DNA of 64,000 bases, taken from assembly GCA_036768485.1 (NCBI GenBank), contig JAVLUZ010000712.1, positions 62,001-126,000 on the forward strand, given 5' to 3'. Below, in pieces: positions 54,201 through 62,950 of the stretch. This stretch comes from Mermis nigrescens (Eukaryota; Nematoda; Enoplea; Mermithida; Mermithidae). Each line of letters starts with the position of its first letter. The stretch's first letter is position 1. The translations under genes were made by a program, and so were the position numbers. The notes below the pieces were generated by a model. It made no database searches. It worked only from the letters and a program-made list of their open reading frames with translations, and was not told the DNA's origin.

Positions 54201-57200
54201 ACGCGTAAAATAGCACGCTTTTTACTTTTCTAGAAAATTAATTCTGCTGGGTAAACAACGGCATTTGGCGGAGTTCAGCGACTGTTATGAACGTCTAAAA
54301 CACTAAGTGCATAGTATTGAACAGTCAGGGGGTCAGCCGGGAAGTTTCATTAAGATGAAGTGACCAATATAATTGGTACAAATGCTGCCAGCTAAATAGC
54401 GTAAAAATTACTTTAATTCATATGGTCAATATGAAACACTTATGTGGAAATGTCATTATTTGAATTTTCCAATTTTGCCTTCTCTTACATCTGTAACACG
54501 CCGTAGGGGTCAATCCGGCTCCGGGAAAGGTTAGCCAACACAAAAATGACCTTATTAACTGGTATAAATGATAAATCAGTGCTGAAACTTGCTCATTTTT
54601 CTGGACGACTTCAAACACTTTTGTGAGAAGGAAGTTGTGATTTTTATCCGCTTCTGTCCTTAATTTTTCCTTAATTTCGCAAAAATTTTGTCTTTTGTAC
54701 TTCTGGAGGTCAAGGCCGCTCGTGGGCGTGGGGTTTAGACCTCACGAGAATCCATCAGACCTCATTAAAATCGATAAGACTTCAGAATTAAATTTTTGGC
54801 ATGTTTTTTTATTTTGCCAGCTTAAAACCATACAGATTCCCCGAATACGGTGACTGCCAATGTTTGGTCTTGACCAGACGTACGCTTCGAGTGAATTTGA
54901 GGTTCTAGAAGCACGTCAGAATTTAAAAATTGGAATTGCATGGGATAAATGAGGCGAAGTGAATACCGGAAATGGATCTAAATCGAAAATTTTCTTCAAA
55001 AGTGCTTGAAATTGACCAAAAACATGTGGAATAACATCGTTTTAGCGCTATTCTAGCATTAATACTAATTTTTAAGGCCAGTTTGGCCCGAAAGAATTCG
55101 CTAATTGTCCCTCCCCGGACTGGCTGTCCTTCCCCTCTCCCCCGCAGATTGGCCATACTGCGCGTCTATAGTTCAGACCCCAAACCCTAATCGAAATTTA
55201 TATCCCATAAACATGCCTGAGCATGATTGTCTTGTAAAAGTCACACAAATCGAGCACCTGTTAACGTCAGCCATTGAATAGCCGTAAATTTGAGATGCAT
55301 CTAAAAAGGCAGTTTGTTCATTGAGCTGTTGTCTGGGTTTCGAATGGCATACGGGCGCCGCCCGTATAAAAGTGAGGCAGCAGGGCGGCTTGTTGCACTG
55401 ACCGAAACGCGGATCCGATTGAGTGACGTTGATTGGGAAGCATTTGTCCTCCGGCTGGGTCGAGCAGCCCTTGCTTTTAATATAATAGGTGTATAAAACA
55501 TAATATGTAAAGCCACTTATGGGCCTGGGATCTAGACCAGACGTGACCAGCGTGAAAATGGGGGTAGGGGTGGGCGGGCATGAGACCAAAAAAATTTTAA
55601 AGTGCCGCTATCGGGCTCATAAACAATGAGTATGCGTAGCTAACACCATTTTTTGACATTTCTGATGACGCTCGTTCTTTCTAACAAGTTAAAAACTTAA
55701 ATAAAGTGAGTGAATTGAACAAATCAGTGCCACAAATGAGTATATGGTGTGAAGCGCCTCAAATTTGACAGTTTTGAGCCAAATTTAGTTAAAACGCTGA
55801 AAGAACACAGTTTTCTACGATTTTCTTTGTGAAAAATCCAAAATTCTGGTGAGTGAAAATACTTTTGCGGGAGTGAAACCCTTTTTCGGGGTGAAAACCC
55901 CGAACCCCTAAGATCAGGTATGGTACAGGATCAAAAACAACCCCTCCCGAGAATCCGAAGACCCAGGAAATATAATGTTTAAATTTGTTCGGTTTTTCGC
56001 GATTTTTTATGCCGAAGGATAGGGCTCTTAAAGAAGCGTCAAAATACAGGTGGTTTTGTCCCTCGCTTCGGCCTCTTTTGGCATTTTGACCTTTGACAAT
56101 TTCCTGGACCTCCTATCGAAATTTTGGCGCCGCCCATGCATTTAGATAATCGTTGTTGCTCTCCTCAATTCTCACCAGGCATCGTTAGGAAACAACGACG
56201 TTTTCGATATGTCGTGAACGATAAATTGACCGAATTGCATCATTAGCATGTTCCACTGGTTGTTAGTGATCAACTGATTCGAACTCAACATAAATCGGGA
56301 CGCTTCGCGTGCGCTAGGGCGATTTGAACTCTTTGAACCTGTTTAGGGTAAATAAATATTATTTAAATGATTTAATTTTTGTCAATTTACCATTTTTATA
56401 AATTCCGTTTCAACCTATTGAGAAAATTCATTTTCGCAATTCTCATTTTTGTCAAATTTGTATTTTTACTAAAATTAATGCCACTGTGCATAAAATATAT
56501 AAATATCAACATCTAATTCAATGGAATCCAACTAGGCTCATAATAAAGAATATAGAATTTTTCAATCAAAAGAATCGGAAATCCCTAGCTACGAAGTGTC
56601 CATTTCCAAGTTTGTCTAGCCGCTCTTCAAGCCTCCATCTCTCAGTAATTCATGGCACCGATTGTTTGACCTTTTATTTAAGCCAAAATATTTTTTTGAA
56701 TTTTGAATCTGCGAAAATGGATCATTCTTCAACTTCATAAAAATTGACAGAAATCGTGAAATATATAGAAAATAGACTAGCGGCAGACCCGGATATTTGT
56801 GGTAATCTAATTTTTCCCCGAAATGGCCAAAAAAAAATCGCAGACATTTGATGTATTTGCGCCAAAAACGCGTTTATTCCCAGTTTTTGATTTTCTAATC
56901 TTAGTAGCTATCTATGATATTGAGACTTCTTAGGAAAATTTTTAGCTTTTAATAAATTTTGTACAAGATGGGTTTCCTCTAAATATCGTTGACATGCAGC
57001 ATTTAGAGAAATTTACGAGTTCAAAAATCCTGGATTGACTAAAGCAGCTAAAGTTATTGCTATATTTCCGAATTTATGCACCTGGATCGAGCAAGATACG
57101 AAATTACTAAAAAATAGTAGTGAAAGCCAAAAATTTTTAAAATTCTTGCTGAAAACTGAATAATGCATTCAAATCTCCTTCTTTTCTCAGAAATCTTAGT

Positions 57201-60200
57201 ACGAGCCGGAAAAAACACCATTGCATAGATAAAAAGTATATTTCTGGCTCAGAAAAGAGAATGTCAAGATTTAAAAAATCTCATTATTATACTAATACGA
57301 GTATAAGTGAAAATAGTTCTTTAATTATATAAATGTTTTTTATCTTGCTAGCTATATTGGGCCAATGGGAATGGCCGCCTTCCCACCCCCTCAAGTCCAT
57401 CCACCATGAATAAAACTTAGATCTTTTTGAGATACCTGACCTCGGGCCAAATTTAATAAGCCTTCATTCCGGATAAAGTCCAGAATATTCTTGTCAACTT
57501 CGATCGCATAGTAGAACAAAAAGTTAAGTTAAAGTTTTTTTCAACTGCGGTTAACGATTGATGAACTGTTCCAAAAACGAAAACATTCTGCGCTGCTCAA
57601 CCGTCAAAAAATTGGCAAAACTTATTTTTGCGTGCGAAATACGGCGGACAAAAATACGTTGATCGATGGGCGATTCGGTCGGCGGATTTTTCTTTCATTC
57701 TTCGTAACTCACTGCATCATAATTTTTCGTCAAAATATTTAAAAAAACGCATTTTTACGCCTTAAACTTATCAATAAAGCGTAAAAAAGGCGTTTTTGCG
57801 TATTTATACATATTTTCGTGATTCATCCTAATTCGAGCGATAATTAAAACTTAGTACTGTTTTTTAAAAGATGCAAGTTTCCCACGCTTCTTAATCTAAA
57901 TCTGTCATCGTGACGTTATATGCAGATTAAAAGCAGGTTTTTAGCCAAATTCTTAACTCCCTTTTTATTACACTCGCGCATTATGATAATTGGTCATTCC
58001 GTTGAGCAGCGGGAAGAATCGCATAGCGAATTTAAATAAGGGCGTACAGAATGTTGGCACTTTCGAAAAACCGGTTGCCAAAAATTCGGTCATAATAATA
58101 ATCGCCGTATTGTTTATAATTGCTACATCTGATTAACTTTATTAGCTTTATTGCTCGACATCATAGGTAGGCAGCACCACAATTCTGGGGAGGGTGTGGG
58201 CAAGATTTTTCAATGGTCAAAAAATGGTCTTAAAAATGGTGGTATGGCGAAAAAACACCATTTTTAAACGTTTCTCATCGAGCACTATCCATTGGCATCA
58301 AAAAATTGCGAAAGAAAACAAAAAAAATCAAAAATTGAATTATGGGTTGCATTTTGGTTTCTATAGGGGGAGGTTGTATTTGAACTTCTAGTGGCGGGTG
58401 CTTACCCCCGAACTCCCCTTTTTTCCACGCCCACGTGTGTTCGACGGCTCGACACATCCATACTTTTAAGGCACAAACAGTTATGGTGTAGAAAAATAAT
58501 TCGAAAAAGGTTGAAAAATCAATTTTTTAGATTATTCGAAGGCGAATCATAAACTTGGATTGAAATTTAAAATCGCATTTCTAAAATCAAGCGATTTGTG
58601 TACTGAGTTATAGAAAAAATTGAGGACGGCTTGCAAATGCGATGATACGGAAGATTTATCGAAATAAATGGAGACTACGCCAGCCTTTTAACAGACTAAA
58701 TTACCGCTTTTTCATATTAGTGAATTTATGATTACCTGTACAACTAAATTTTTACAATTAATCAACGAAATCTGTCGTAAAATAATACATTCCATTAAAT
58801 GATAATTAGGGGCTTTAATAAGGTATGCTCTCCCGCAAACTCTATTAATATAATATGAAATAGGCAAGAGAATTTTGTTTGACTTTCAAAATAAAACTAA
58901 ATTCTTTAAGACGACAGCTTATATTTTAGGCATTTTCAAGTGTTGGAAAATACTACTTTAATTATTTAATTAATTGTAATTAAATAATTCTATAATCATA
59001 AGATTTACTAAAATTCAATGAGTGCCTACTTTATAATTTACTATTCTTTAGGAATAAAAAAGTAAAATCTGGCGTTTTCTGCAATACTGTATTTCTCTAG
59101 AATGCAAAAAACATGGAGGAATTTCTGAAGAAATTTCTAAAAAACTGAATCGATTGAACGAGAAATTTAGTAACAAAATGGGTATACGGCGCGAACCACC
59201 TAAAATTCTAAACTTTTGAACGAATAAATAGCTGAAAACGCTTAAAACAGCATCTTTTCTGCGAATTCGCGAATTCTAGGAGGTGTGAAATTTTCTCAGG
59301 AAGGAGTGGGGGTTGAAAAAGTTTTTGGAGGGGCTGAATACCCCAAAACTTAGCAAAGATCATTTATGCATACCAGTGGGCGCCGATTCGCCGTCGTCGT
59401 AAACCGGTTTTTTAATTCGCAAGAAGGGGGTGGCTGCGGCGCCAAATAACGGATTTGGCAAATTATTGCAAGAACCGTCCATCGATCGGTACATGGCGTT
59501 ATAGCACGCGTTTCGGCTGCAGTCCTGCTCTTTAGCATCCTGTTCCGGCGCGCAACCATCGTTTTTATTGCTGGAAAATATCGCACCGACCGATAGAACC
59601 TTCTTGAACGACACGTCTACAAAAAATAGCAAAAAATATCAAATAGTATTCTGGTCCATACATGTAAAGCATGAAAATTCCGGGGGATCAGGCCTTTAAT
59701 TTTCAAAGAGGTTTTTAAAGATAATGCGCGGAAACATGGAAAAAGTGCATGTCTTTGTCGTAAGATTTTCAATTTTTGGCGCATTGCGCCGGTTGTTAAG
59801 TATTTTCTATTATTTTGGCCCAAACGCGACCAAAAAATGAAGCTTTTTACACCCTTTTGAGTAGAAAAAATAACTTTTCCGAAAGTGATTAGAATTTCAT
59901 GATCTCAATGGATGCAGGCAGCATATTGAAAAACATCGAAAATGCGGTTTTGCGCGCTATTCCAACGAATTTCCCGAGATATAGACCAGTCTGTGTTGAG
60001 TCTGTCCCCCTTGACCGGATGCTGGATACGGGCCTGGGTAAACGTGAAAAACACGGCTTTCTTTGACGTTTTAGAAAATGCTTTTTATTTCTAGAGCATA
60101 GAAACATTCAAAAAAACATTTGATTAAATCGAGAAAATTGAACAAAATAAAGTCAAAAAATAAGCTTAAAGTGCAATGCGCCGAAAATTTGAGACTTTGG

Positions 60201-62480
60201 GCCAGAAATCAGCTAGAAATGCGTAAAAGTGCACTTTTCATAGTTTTACGGAAGACTGACAATTCAGGATGTCGGACCTATTTCGCGGGGGGGGGGTCAG
60301 TAGCCATTCTGGGAGGGAAGGTTGAAACCCCGAACCCCCCAAGAACACCTATAGTCTAAACACCCTGAAATTTTGGAAGTACGAGCTTTTCTCGTAAGGG
60401 CAGTCTATGGAAAAATTCATGACTCTTGAAGCGCGTTTGAAAGCAGACGTTAAAGTTTTCTGGCGCTCCTCGCAGAATTTTTTATTTTCCGTTTTGCTTT
60501 TCCTCGTTATGTACCGGGACTGAGAATTTTTCAGCAAAGTAAGCTTTGATATAATATTTAGAAAGCATTTATGTGGCCATTCTGTGCAGCACATTTCTGG
60601 AATACAATTGAATTCGAATAGTAATTTTCATAATTTTTCGAAAACGCTATTATTTTAACATATCTACAAGTAGTTGTAGCTGATGTCAAAATTAAGGTCC
60701 CCAAATTCAGAAAACCAGAAGCGTGCTTGGGGTGGGGGCTGCCTCCATTAATTTGCTTAACAAAGGCGAGATAATGAATTAATATATTTTTTATCGATCT
60801 TTGATCATAATTTATTGAAATTTATCAATTTTTTAAACAATCATACTTATAATCTTAAACGTTCGAGGCTTTAGACACTAAAATGGCTACTGACCCTAGC
60901 AAGTTTGCCTAAGACTCCACAGGATGGTCGATTTTTCTAAAAAAAAATCGCGGAAACTACAATTTTTTACCGCTTTTAGCCAACTTTTGACGCTAAAAAG
61001 GGTCTCAAAATTTCAGCGCTAAGTGATAGACTTGCATTTGCTGACTACACATTTCGTTCAACTTACTCGAATTTTTTTAAAAATTTTCAGGTATTTTATG
61101 TTTTCATGTTTTGAGCATCGTCCAAGACATCAGAAAACCGTTGAGTGATAACGTAGTTTTAGCGCTATTTAAGCGATTTGACCAGTTTTTGAGGTTACTT
61201 TAGCCCAAAGAGCATAATTTTTGACCCCCTATACAGGCTGTCCCTCCAGATCGAACCAAGCTGTGCTTCTGACCCCTCCCATAATTTCTATTATACAAAA
61301 ATTTTTGCACGTATGCTTACAACTGACTGTTTTAGCGACCTATAAGACATATTTTTGCGTCGAAAAGTATTTTTGACAATTAAGATTTTGAGGCTCTTGC
61401 AGAAATTTTTGTAGCAAAAATGCAGTAATATTTAGCACGGTTCACTCAGTTTTGTGAAGAAAATCCTCAATATTCGACGCTTCTTACAGAATTCTCCAAT
61501 AAGTGTACGCATCTATTGCAATGTTCGATAATGCAAGCTTTAATCAGCCACTCTAATTCTCTTCTACCATTTTTAGGCCTAAATTTCCTGAATATCATGA
61601 AATTCGACTTTTTGCTCGAATTATTGACATTTAGACGTCAAAAGCATTTTTTAAAACAAGTTTTTATAAAAATTCAACATTTTTATCAAAAAAAAATTCT
61701 GCGTCAAAAAATATTGTGTCTGAGTAAAATTAGACGCTGAAAATGAAAAATTGCTATTTCGAGCGTAACATCAGATATTTAGGACTGTTTTCGACTATCC
61801 AGGGAAAAAGCTAGGGCATCGCCCTCATTATGAATTCACATGATTCGCGATTGAATTTCTTGTAGCCATTTCAATTACACTTAGAATACAAGCTTTTTTA
61901 GCTGAACTTTATAAGAGGACTACGCTAAAATAGATGTAACGTACACAATCAGGAACCGTATCACTAATAAATTAAAGTTGTAGAAACATTTGTTAACCAG
62001 TCGATTAAGATAATACTGTTTGATATAATTAGGAGGAATAAAATTGCCGATCTCATTTAACGTAGGTCAAAAAATGTAAAAAATGGCTAAATACGAAAAA
62101 TCTTACGCTTAAACATAATTGCCAAATATAAGTCAGGCGAAGCGCTAACAACAAAGTACAACTATGATTACAACTTGAGACACGAAATTTAAAAACGTAT
62201 TTTAAACGTACATAATTTTTAGCTCGGCAATATTTTCGATTTAAAAACACTCATAGCCAAAACTGTGCTTCTGTGATTTTCTGGATAAAAATCTTTAAAA
62301 AACTGTTATTATTGCATTCTACATAAACTTAAAAATCACCTTCGTGATCAGTCACTAATCCTTCCAGCCTCATCAAATTATTGGTCGAATTAGGTTGAGA
62401 TTTTTGAATTTCCAGGCATCGCTGAATTTGATTGGTAGATGACAATATTACGCCAGGTGTCGGTTTTCCAGTCGCCGGAT
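38207..62480 (-). CDS. Gene B: animal haem peroxidase paralogue (10 exons seen, 5' end off-window)
   Basis: Tandem paralogue of gene A, in the same orientation about 3 kb upstream of it. Joined exons: 62340-62480, 59374-59616, 56176-56338, 55258-55473, 53189-53429, 51206-51437, 45712-45891, 43643-43783, 41224-41341, 38207-38405. All junctions are phase-compatible, giving 623 codons then TAG. Key residues: distal His in QFGQFIVHD, Ca2+ loop TAFLDAS, catalytic Arg in GDNRITIF, proximal His in RFGHGM, Asn in SYNEW, C-terminal FWYQNP and a final LERWRD. The haem-ester Asp and Glu positions are Val and Ile. Signal peptide and any ShKT exon would lie beyond 64000, so whether B has a ShKT domain is unknown. 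Seven introns are shared with gene A; two are specific to each gene. Confidence 0.9.
38461..38718 (+). mobile_element. R1 MITE copy
   Basis: CATAGGTTGGCAGCACCAAA to ACGCCCACGTGTG with the internal R1 body. The flanks (TTCAAAAC, TTACAACC) are a poor duplication match, so it is old. Only 55 bp upstream of the gene B terminal-exon acceptor. Confidence 0.82.
39215..39625 (+). repeat. Third copy of the (CAAC/CAAT)-rich composite repeat, reversed
   Basis: Contains GGCCGGTCTTCCCATTGATA, TTGGTTGG/TTGATTG simple sequence, and TTTTTCTAATTAATTTACTG, the reverse complement of the 4640-5042 interior in decayed form. In intron 11 of gene B (38406-41223). Confidence 0.55.
39735..40345 (+). repeat. Dispersed repeat R7, copy 1
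   Basis: Begins CAGGGACGGACTTAG, contains GGTCGCTCCCCACCCCCATC and AAAAATATTTGGCGAAATAA. A matching segment, also in plus orientation, begins at about 53890 (CAGGGACGGATGTAAGGAAG). No coding capacity. Confidence 0.55.
40465..40877 (+). mobile_element. R2 MITE copy (413 bp) with 8-bp target duplication
   Basis: CATAGATGCACAAGGTCAGG to CCTATGTGCATGTATG, flanked by GTACGAAT and GTAAGAAT (7 of 8). Contains TGGCGCGAAGTGCCAGAAAA. Length within 1 bp of the 24531-24942 copy. Confidence 0.88.
41224..41341 (-). CDS. Gene B exon 11 equivalent (single copy)
   Basis: Encodes [31 protein letters not shown] and RIRDGDR. Same 118-bp length and phases (1 in, 2 out) as the duplicated exon 11 of gene A, showing that the single-copy state is ancestral for this pair. 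Acceptor TCTTTACAG, donor GTAGCG. Confidence 0.92.
41342..43642. other. Gene B intron 10
   Basis: AT-rich with R2-like fragments: TGGCGCGATGCCAGAAATTT (42967-42986) and a GGGGGGGGTGACAAAACCCC tract near 43098, and a sequence (42190-42420) related to 44330-44420. No gene. Confidence 0.45.
43643..43783 (-). CDS. Gene B exon: [17 protein letters not shown]
   Basis: Encodes [20 protein letters not shown] and [17 protein letters not shown]. Conserved Asn and CGL. Acceptor TTTCTCTAG, donor GTGAAT, 141 bp, phase 1/1 as in gene A exon 10. Confidence 0.92.
43784..45711. other. Gene B intron 9
   Basis: Contains a diverged R2 repeat at about 43840-44192 (ACCGCGAAGCGCTGAAAGCT; ends CAGAACACGTATG) and further repeat fragments. 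About 45330-45690 is a (TTGAAATAATTTGATAATTTT)-like AT-rich run. No gene. Confidence 0.45.
45712..45891 (-). CDS. Gene B exon: LLFEGGMDP to NIQRG
   Basis: Encodes [38 protein letters not shown] and [11 protein letters not shown]. Equivalent to the last two thirds of gene A exon 9. Acceptor TTCATCAAG is weak in pyrimidines but is the only AG that restores the frame; donor GTATGA. The intron upstream is about 5.3 kb and carries a foldback element and a LINE fragment. Confidence 0.88.
45892..48158. other. Gene B intron 8, 3' part
   Basis: AT-rich with R1-like remnants at about 46985-47370 and a third-family repeat at 47570-47990. No coding sequence recognised. Confidence 0.4.
48159..48207. repeat. 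(TG)n microsatellite
   Basis: About 24 TG units with two C interruptions, downstream (on the minus strand) of the LINE fragment end. Confidence 0.93.
48467..48767 (-). pseudogene. LINE ORF2 C-terminal fragment (zinc-binding region)
   Basis: The minus-strand frame reads [37 protein letters not shown], a Tyr-Ile-Ile-Ser segment, then [20 protein letters not shown] and a stop. C-x2-C followed by ET-x2-H-x4-C, W and a terminal I-W-x-x-R-x helix fits the zinc-binding tail after the reverse transcriptase in L1-type LINEs. No reverse transcriptase domain precedes it; upstream the frame runs straight into the GC-rich foldback at 48768. Confidence 0.65.
49913..50076. mobile_element. 164-bp MITE with AGTCTGTTTCA ends nested in FB2
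   Basis: Left end AGTCTGTTTCACACAAGTTT then GGGCATAA; right end TTATGCTCAAACTCATGTGA then AACAGACT, an imperfect 28-bp inverted repeat. It shares the outermost AGTCTGTTTCA with the tRNA-bearing TIR element but has a different interior. Confidence 0.82.
50186..50424 (+). mobile_element. R1 MITE nested in FB2
   Basis: CATAGGTGGGCGGCTCCAAA to CCAACGCCCAATG, flanked by AAGTACAT and AAGTACAC (7 of 8). Confidence 0.87.
51206..51437 (-). CDS. Gene B exon: [11 protein letters not shown] helix and proximal histidine
   Basis: Encodes [20 protein letters not shown], then [20 protein letters not shown] (proximal haem His) and ends after NNQSIPE in phase 1. It fuses gene A exon 8 with the front third of exon 9, so gene B lacks the intron found there in A. 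Acceptor CGTGCTAG, donor GTACAC. A GC-rich foldback element ends only about 110 bp downstream of the donor, at 51093. Confidence 0.93.
51681..52541. mobile_element. Foldback element FB3 with 18-bp TTCCGCCGCATAG arrays
   Basis: The left arm has six 18-bp units containing TTCCGCCGCATAG (51688-51797). The right arm has two to three inverted units (CTATGCGGCGGAA, 52475-52525). Outer ends GGGGTGCA and TGCATCCGACCC are roughly inverted. AT-rich interior, no gene. The arrays produce a false CGG-rich minus-strand ORF (ELCGGS repeats). Intron 7 of gene B. Confidence 0.78.
53189..53429 (-). CDS. Gene B exon: catalytic Arg and REHNR helix
   Basis: Encodes [32 protein letters not shown] and FLREHNRIA, then WSKDRIFQ. 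The catalytic Arg is present; the haem-ester Glu position is Ile. Acceptor GTTAACAG, donor GTAATA, phase 2/0, 241 bp as in gene A. Confidence 0.93.
53552..53794 (-). mobile_element. R1 MITE copy, minus orientation
   Basis: On the minus strand CATTCGTGGGCAGCACCAAT to ACGCCCAGGTGTG, flanked by TTGATAAC and GTGATAAC (7 of 8). Lies 122 bp from the gene B exon at 53189-53429. Confidence 0.86.
53890..54280 (+). repeat. Dispersed repeat R7, copy 2
   Basis: Begins CAGGGACGGATGTAAGGAAG and shares GGCCGCTCCCCAT and AAAAATATTTGGCGATTTAA with 39735-40345. The right boundary is approximate. Confidence 0.5.
54281..55257. other. Gene B intron 6, 3' part
   Basis: AT-rich with a third-family dispersed repeat at about 54880-55150 (TTCTTCAAAAGTGCTTGAAA ... 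GGCTGTCCTTCCCCTCTCCC). No gene. Confidence 0.4.
55258..55473 (-). CDS. Gene B exon: Cys-rich segment and calcium loop
   Basis: Encodes [40 protein letters not shown] and [17 protein letters not shown]. One exon covers the end of gene A exon 5 plus all of exon 6. The Thr-Ala-Phe-Leu-Asp-Ala-Ser Ca2+ loop is intact. Acceptor ATTAAAAG (weak pyrimidine tract), donor GTGCTC, phase 2/2. Confidence 0.9.
56176..56338 (-). CDS. Gene B exon: distal haem site
   Basis: Encodes [16 protein letters not shown] and [17 protein letters not shown]. The distal His and the Gln four residues before it are present; Val precedes the His where myeloperoxidase has Asp94. The exon ends in phase 2 after NDA, earlier than the gene A equivalent, so the cysteine-rich tail is on the next exon. 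Acceptor CTAAACAG, donor GTGAGA. Confidence 0.92.
56339..58161. other. Gene B intron 5, 5'-distal part, no feature seen
   Basis: AT-rich sequence without recognisable coding or well-bounded repeat content. Confidence 0.4.
58162..58439 (+). mobile_element. R1 MITE copy
   Basis: CATAGGTAGGCAGCACCACA to CCACGCCCACGTGTG with full R1 body. Flanks CTCGACAT and TTCGACGG match at only 5 of 8, so it is diverged or older. Confidence 0.8.
59374..59616 (-). CDS. Gene B exon: CSRNACYN region of peroxidase domain
   Basis: Encodes [35 protein letters not shown] and [10 protein letters not shown], aligning to gene A exon 4. Acceptor TTTTTGTAG, donor GTATGC, phase 1/1, 243 bp (12 bp shorter than in A). Confidence 0.9.
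60040..60355 (+). repeat. Diverged R2-like repeat
   Basis: Contains AAAGTGCAATGCGCCGAAAA (R2 palindrome region), GGGGGGGGGTCAGTAGCCAT and a CCCCGAACCCCCCAAGAACA end. Gene B intron between 59616 and 62340. Confidence 0.55.
60360..62339. other. Gene B intron, no gene seen
   Basis: AT-rich with scattered degraded repeat pieces (for example CTGGCGCTCCTCGCAGAATT near 60460 and a third-family segment at 61040-61320). Open frames at 61516-61740 and 62053-62250 are low complexity. Confidence 0.4.
62340..62480 (-). CDS. Gene B exon (linker before peroxidase domain)
   Basis: Encodes [23 protein letters not shown] and LVTDHE. Counterpart of gene A exon 3, with the same phase (1/1). Acceptor TTTTACAG, donor GTGATT. 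First exon of gene B visible in the window; upstream exons are off the right edge. Confidence 0.8.
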
Positions 62481-62527
62481 CTGTAAAAGATTTTAACAAA
62501 CTTTATTGATATTTTTGAGGTGTAAAC

Positions 62528-62796
62528 CATAGGTGGACAGCATCGACATTCTGGGGGGTAAATTTCTGGGAGGAGTGTCAAAAAATTTTCGAAGGTCAAA
62601 AAATGGTCTTAAAAGTGGTCGTATGGTAAAAAACACCATTTTTCGACGTTTCTCATCGAGCACTATCCAATGGCATCAAAAAATCGCTAAAAAAGGCACA
62701 AAAAATTCAAAAATTGAATTCTGGGGGTATTTTGATATCTAGGGGTATTCCAACTTCTGGGGTGCATACCCCCAAACACACCCACGCCCACGTGTG
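62528..62796 (+). mobile_element. R1 MITE copy with perfect 8-bp target duplication
   Basis: CATAGGTGGACAGCATCGAC to CCACGCCCACGTGTG, flanked by GTGTAAAC at 62520-62527 and 62797-62804. Only 47 bp upstream of the acceptor of the gene B exon 62340-62480. Confidence 0.92.
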
Positions 62797-62950
62797 GTGT
62801 AAACTATCAGCAATGCTTAATGTAAATTTGTTGTATTTACAACTTAAGACTTTTTAGTTTAAATTTGAAATCACAACACTCTTTCTTGAAGCTTCAAACT
62901 GTAAGCTTTTAAACCTGATGCATTCGCGGCGCTTCGAAATCAGAGGACAA

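Noticed and set aside
5402..62480. One giant peroxidase gene with two catalytic domains
   Set aside because: The exon at 38207-38405 ends in a stop with a complete C-terminal domain, and a new signal-peptide start and ShKT exon follow downstream.
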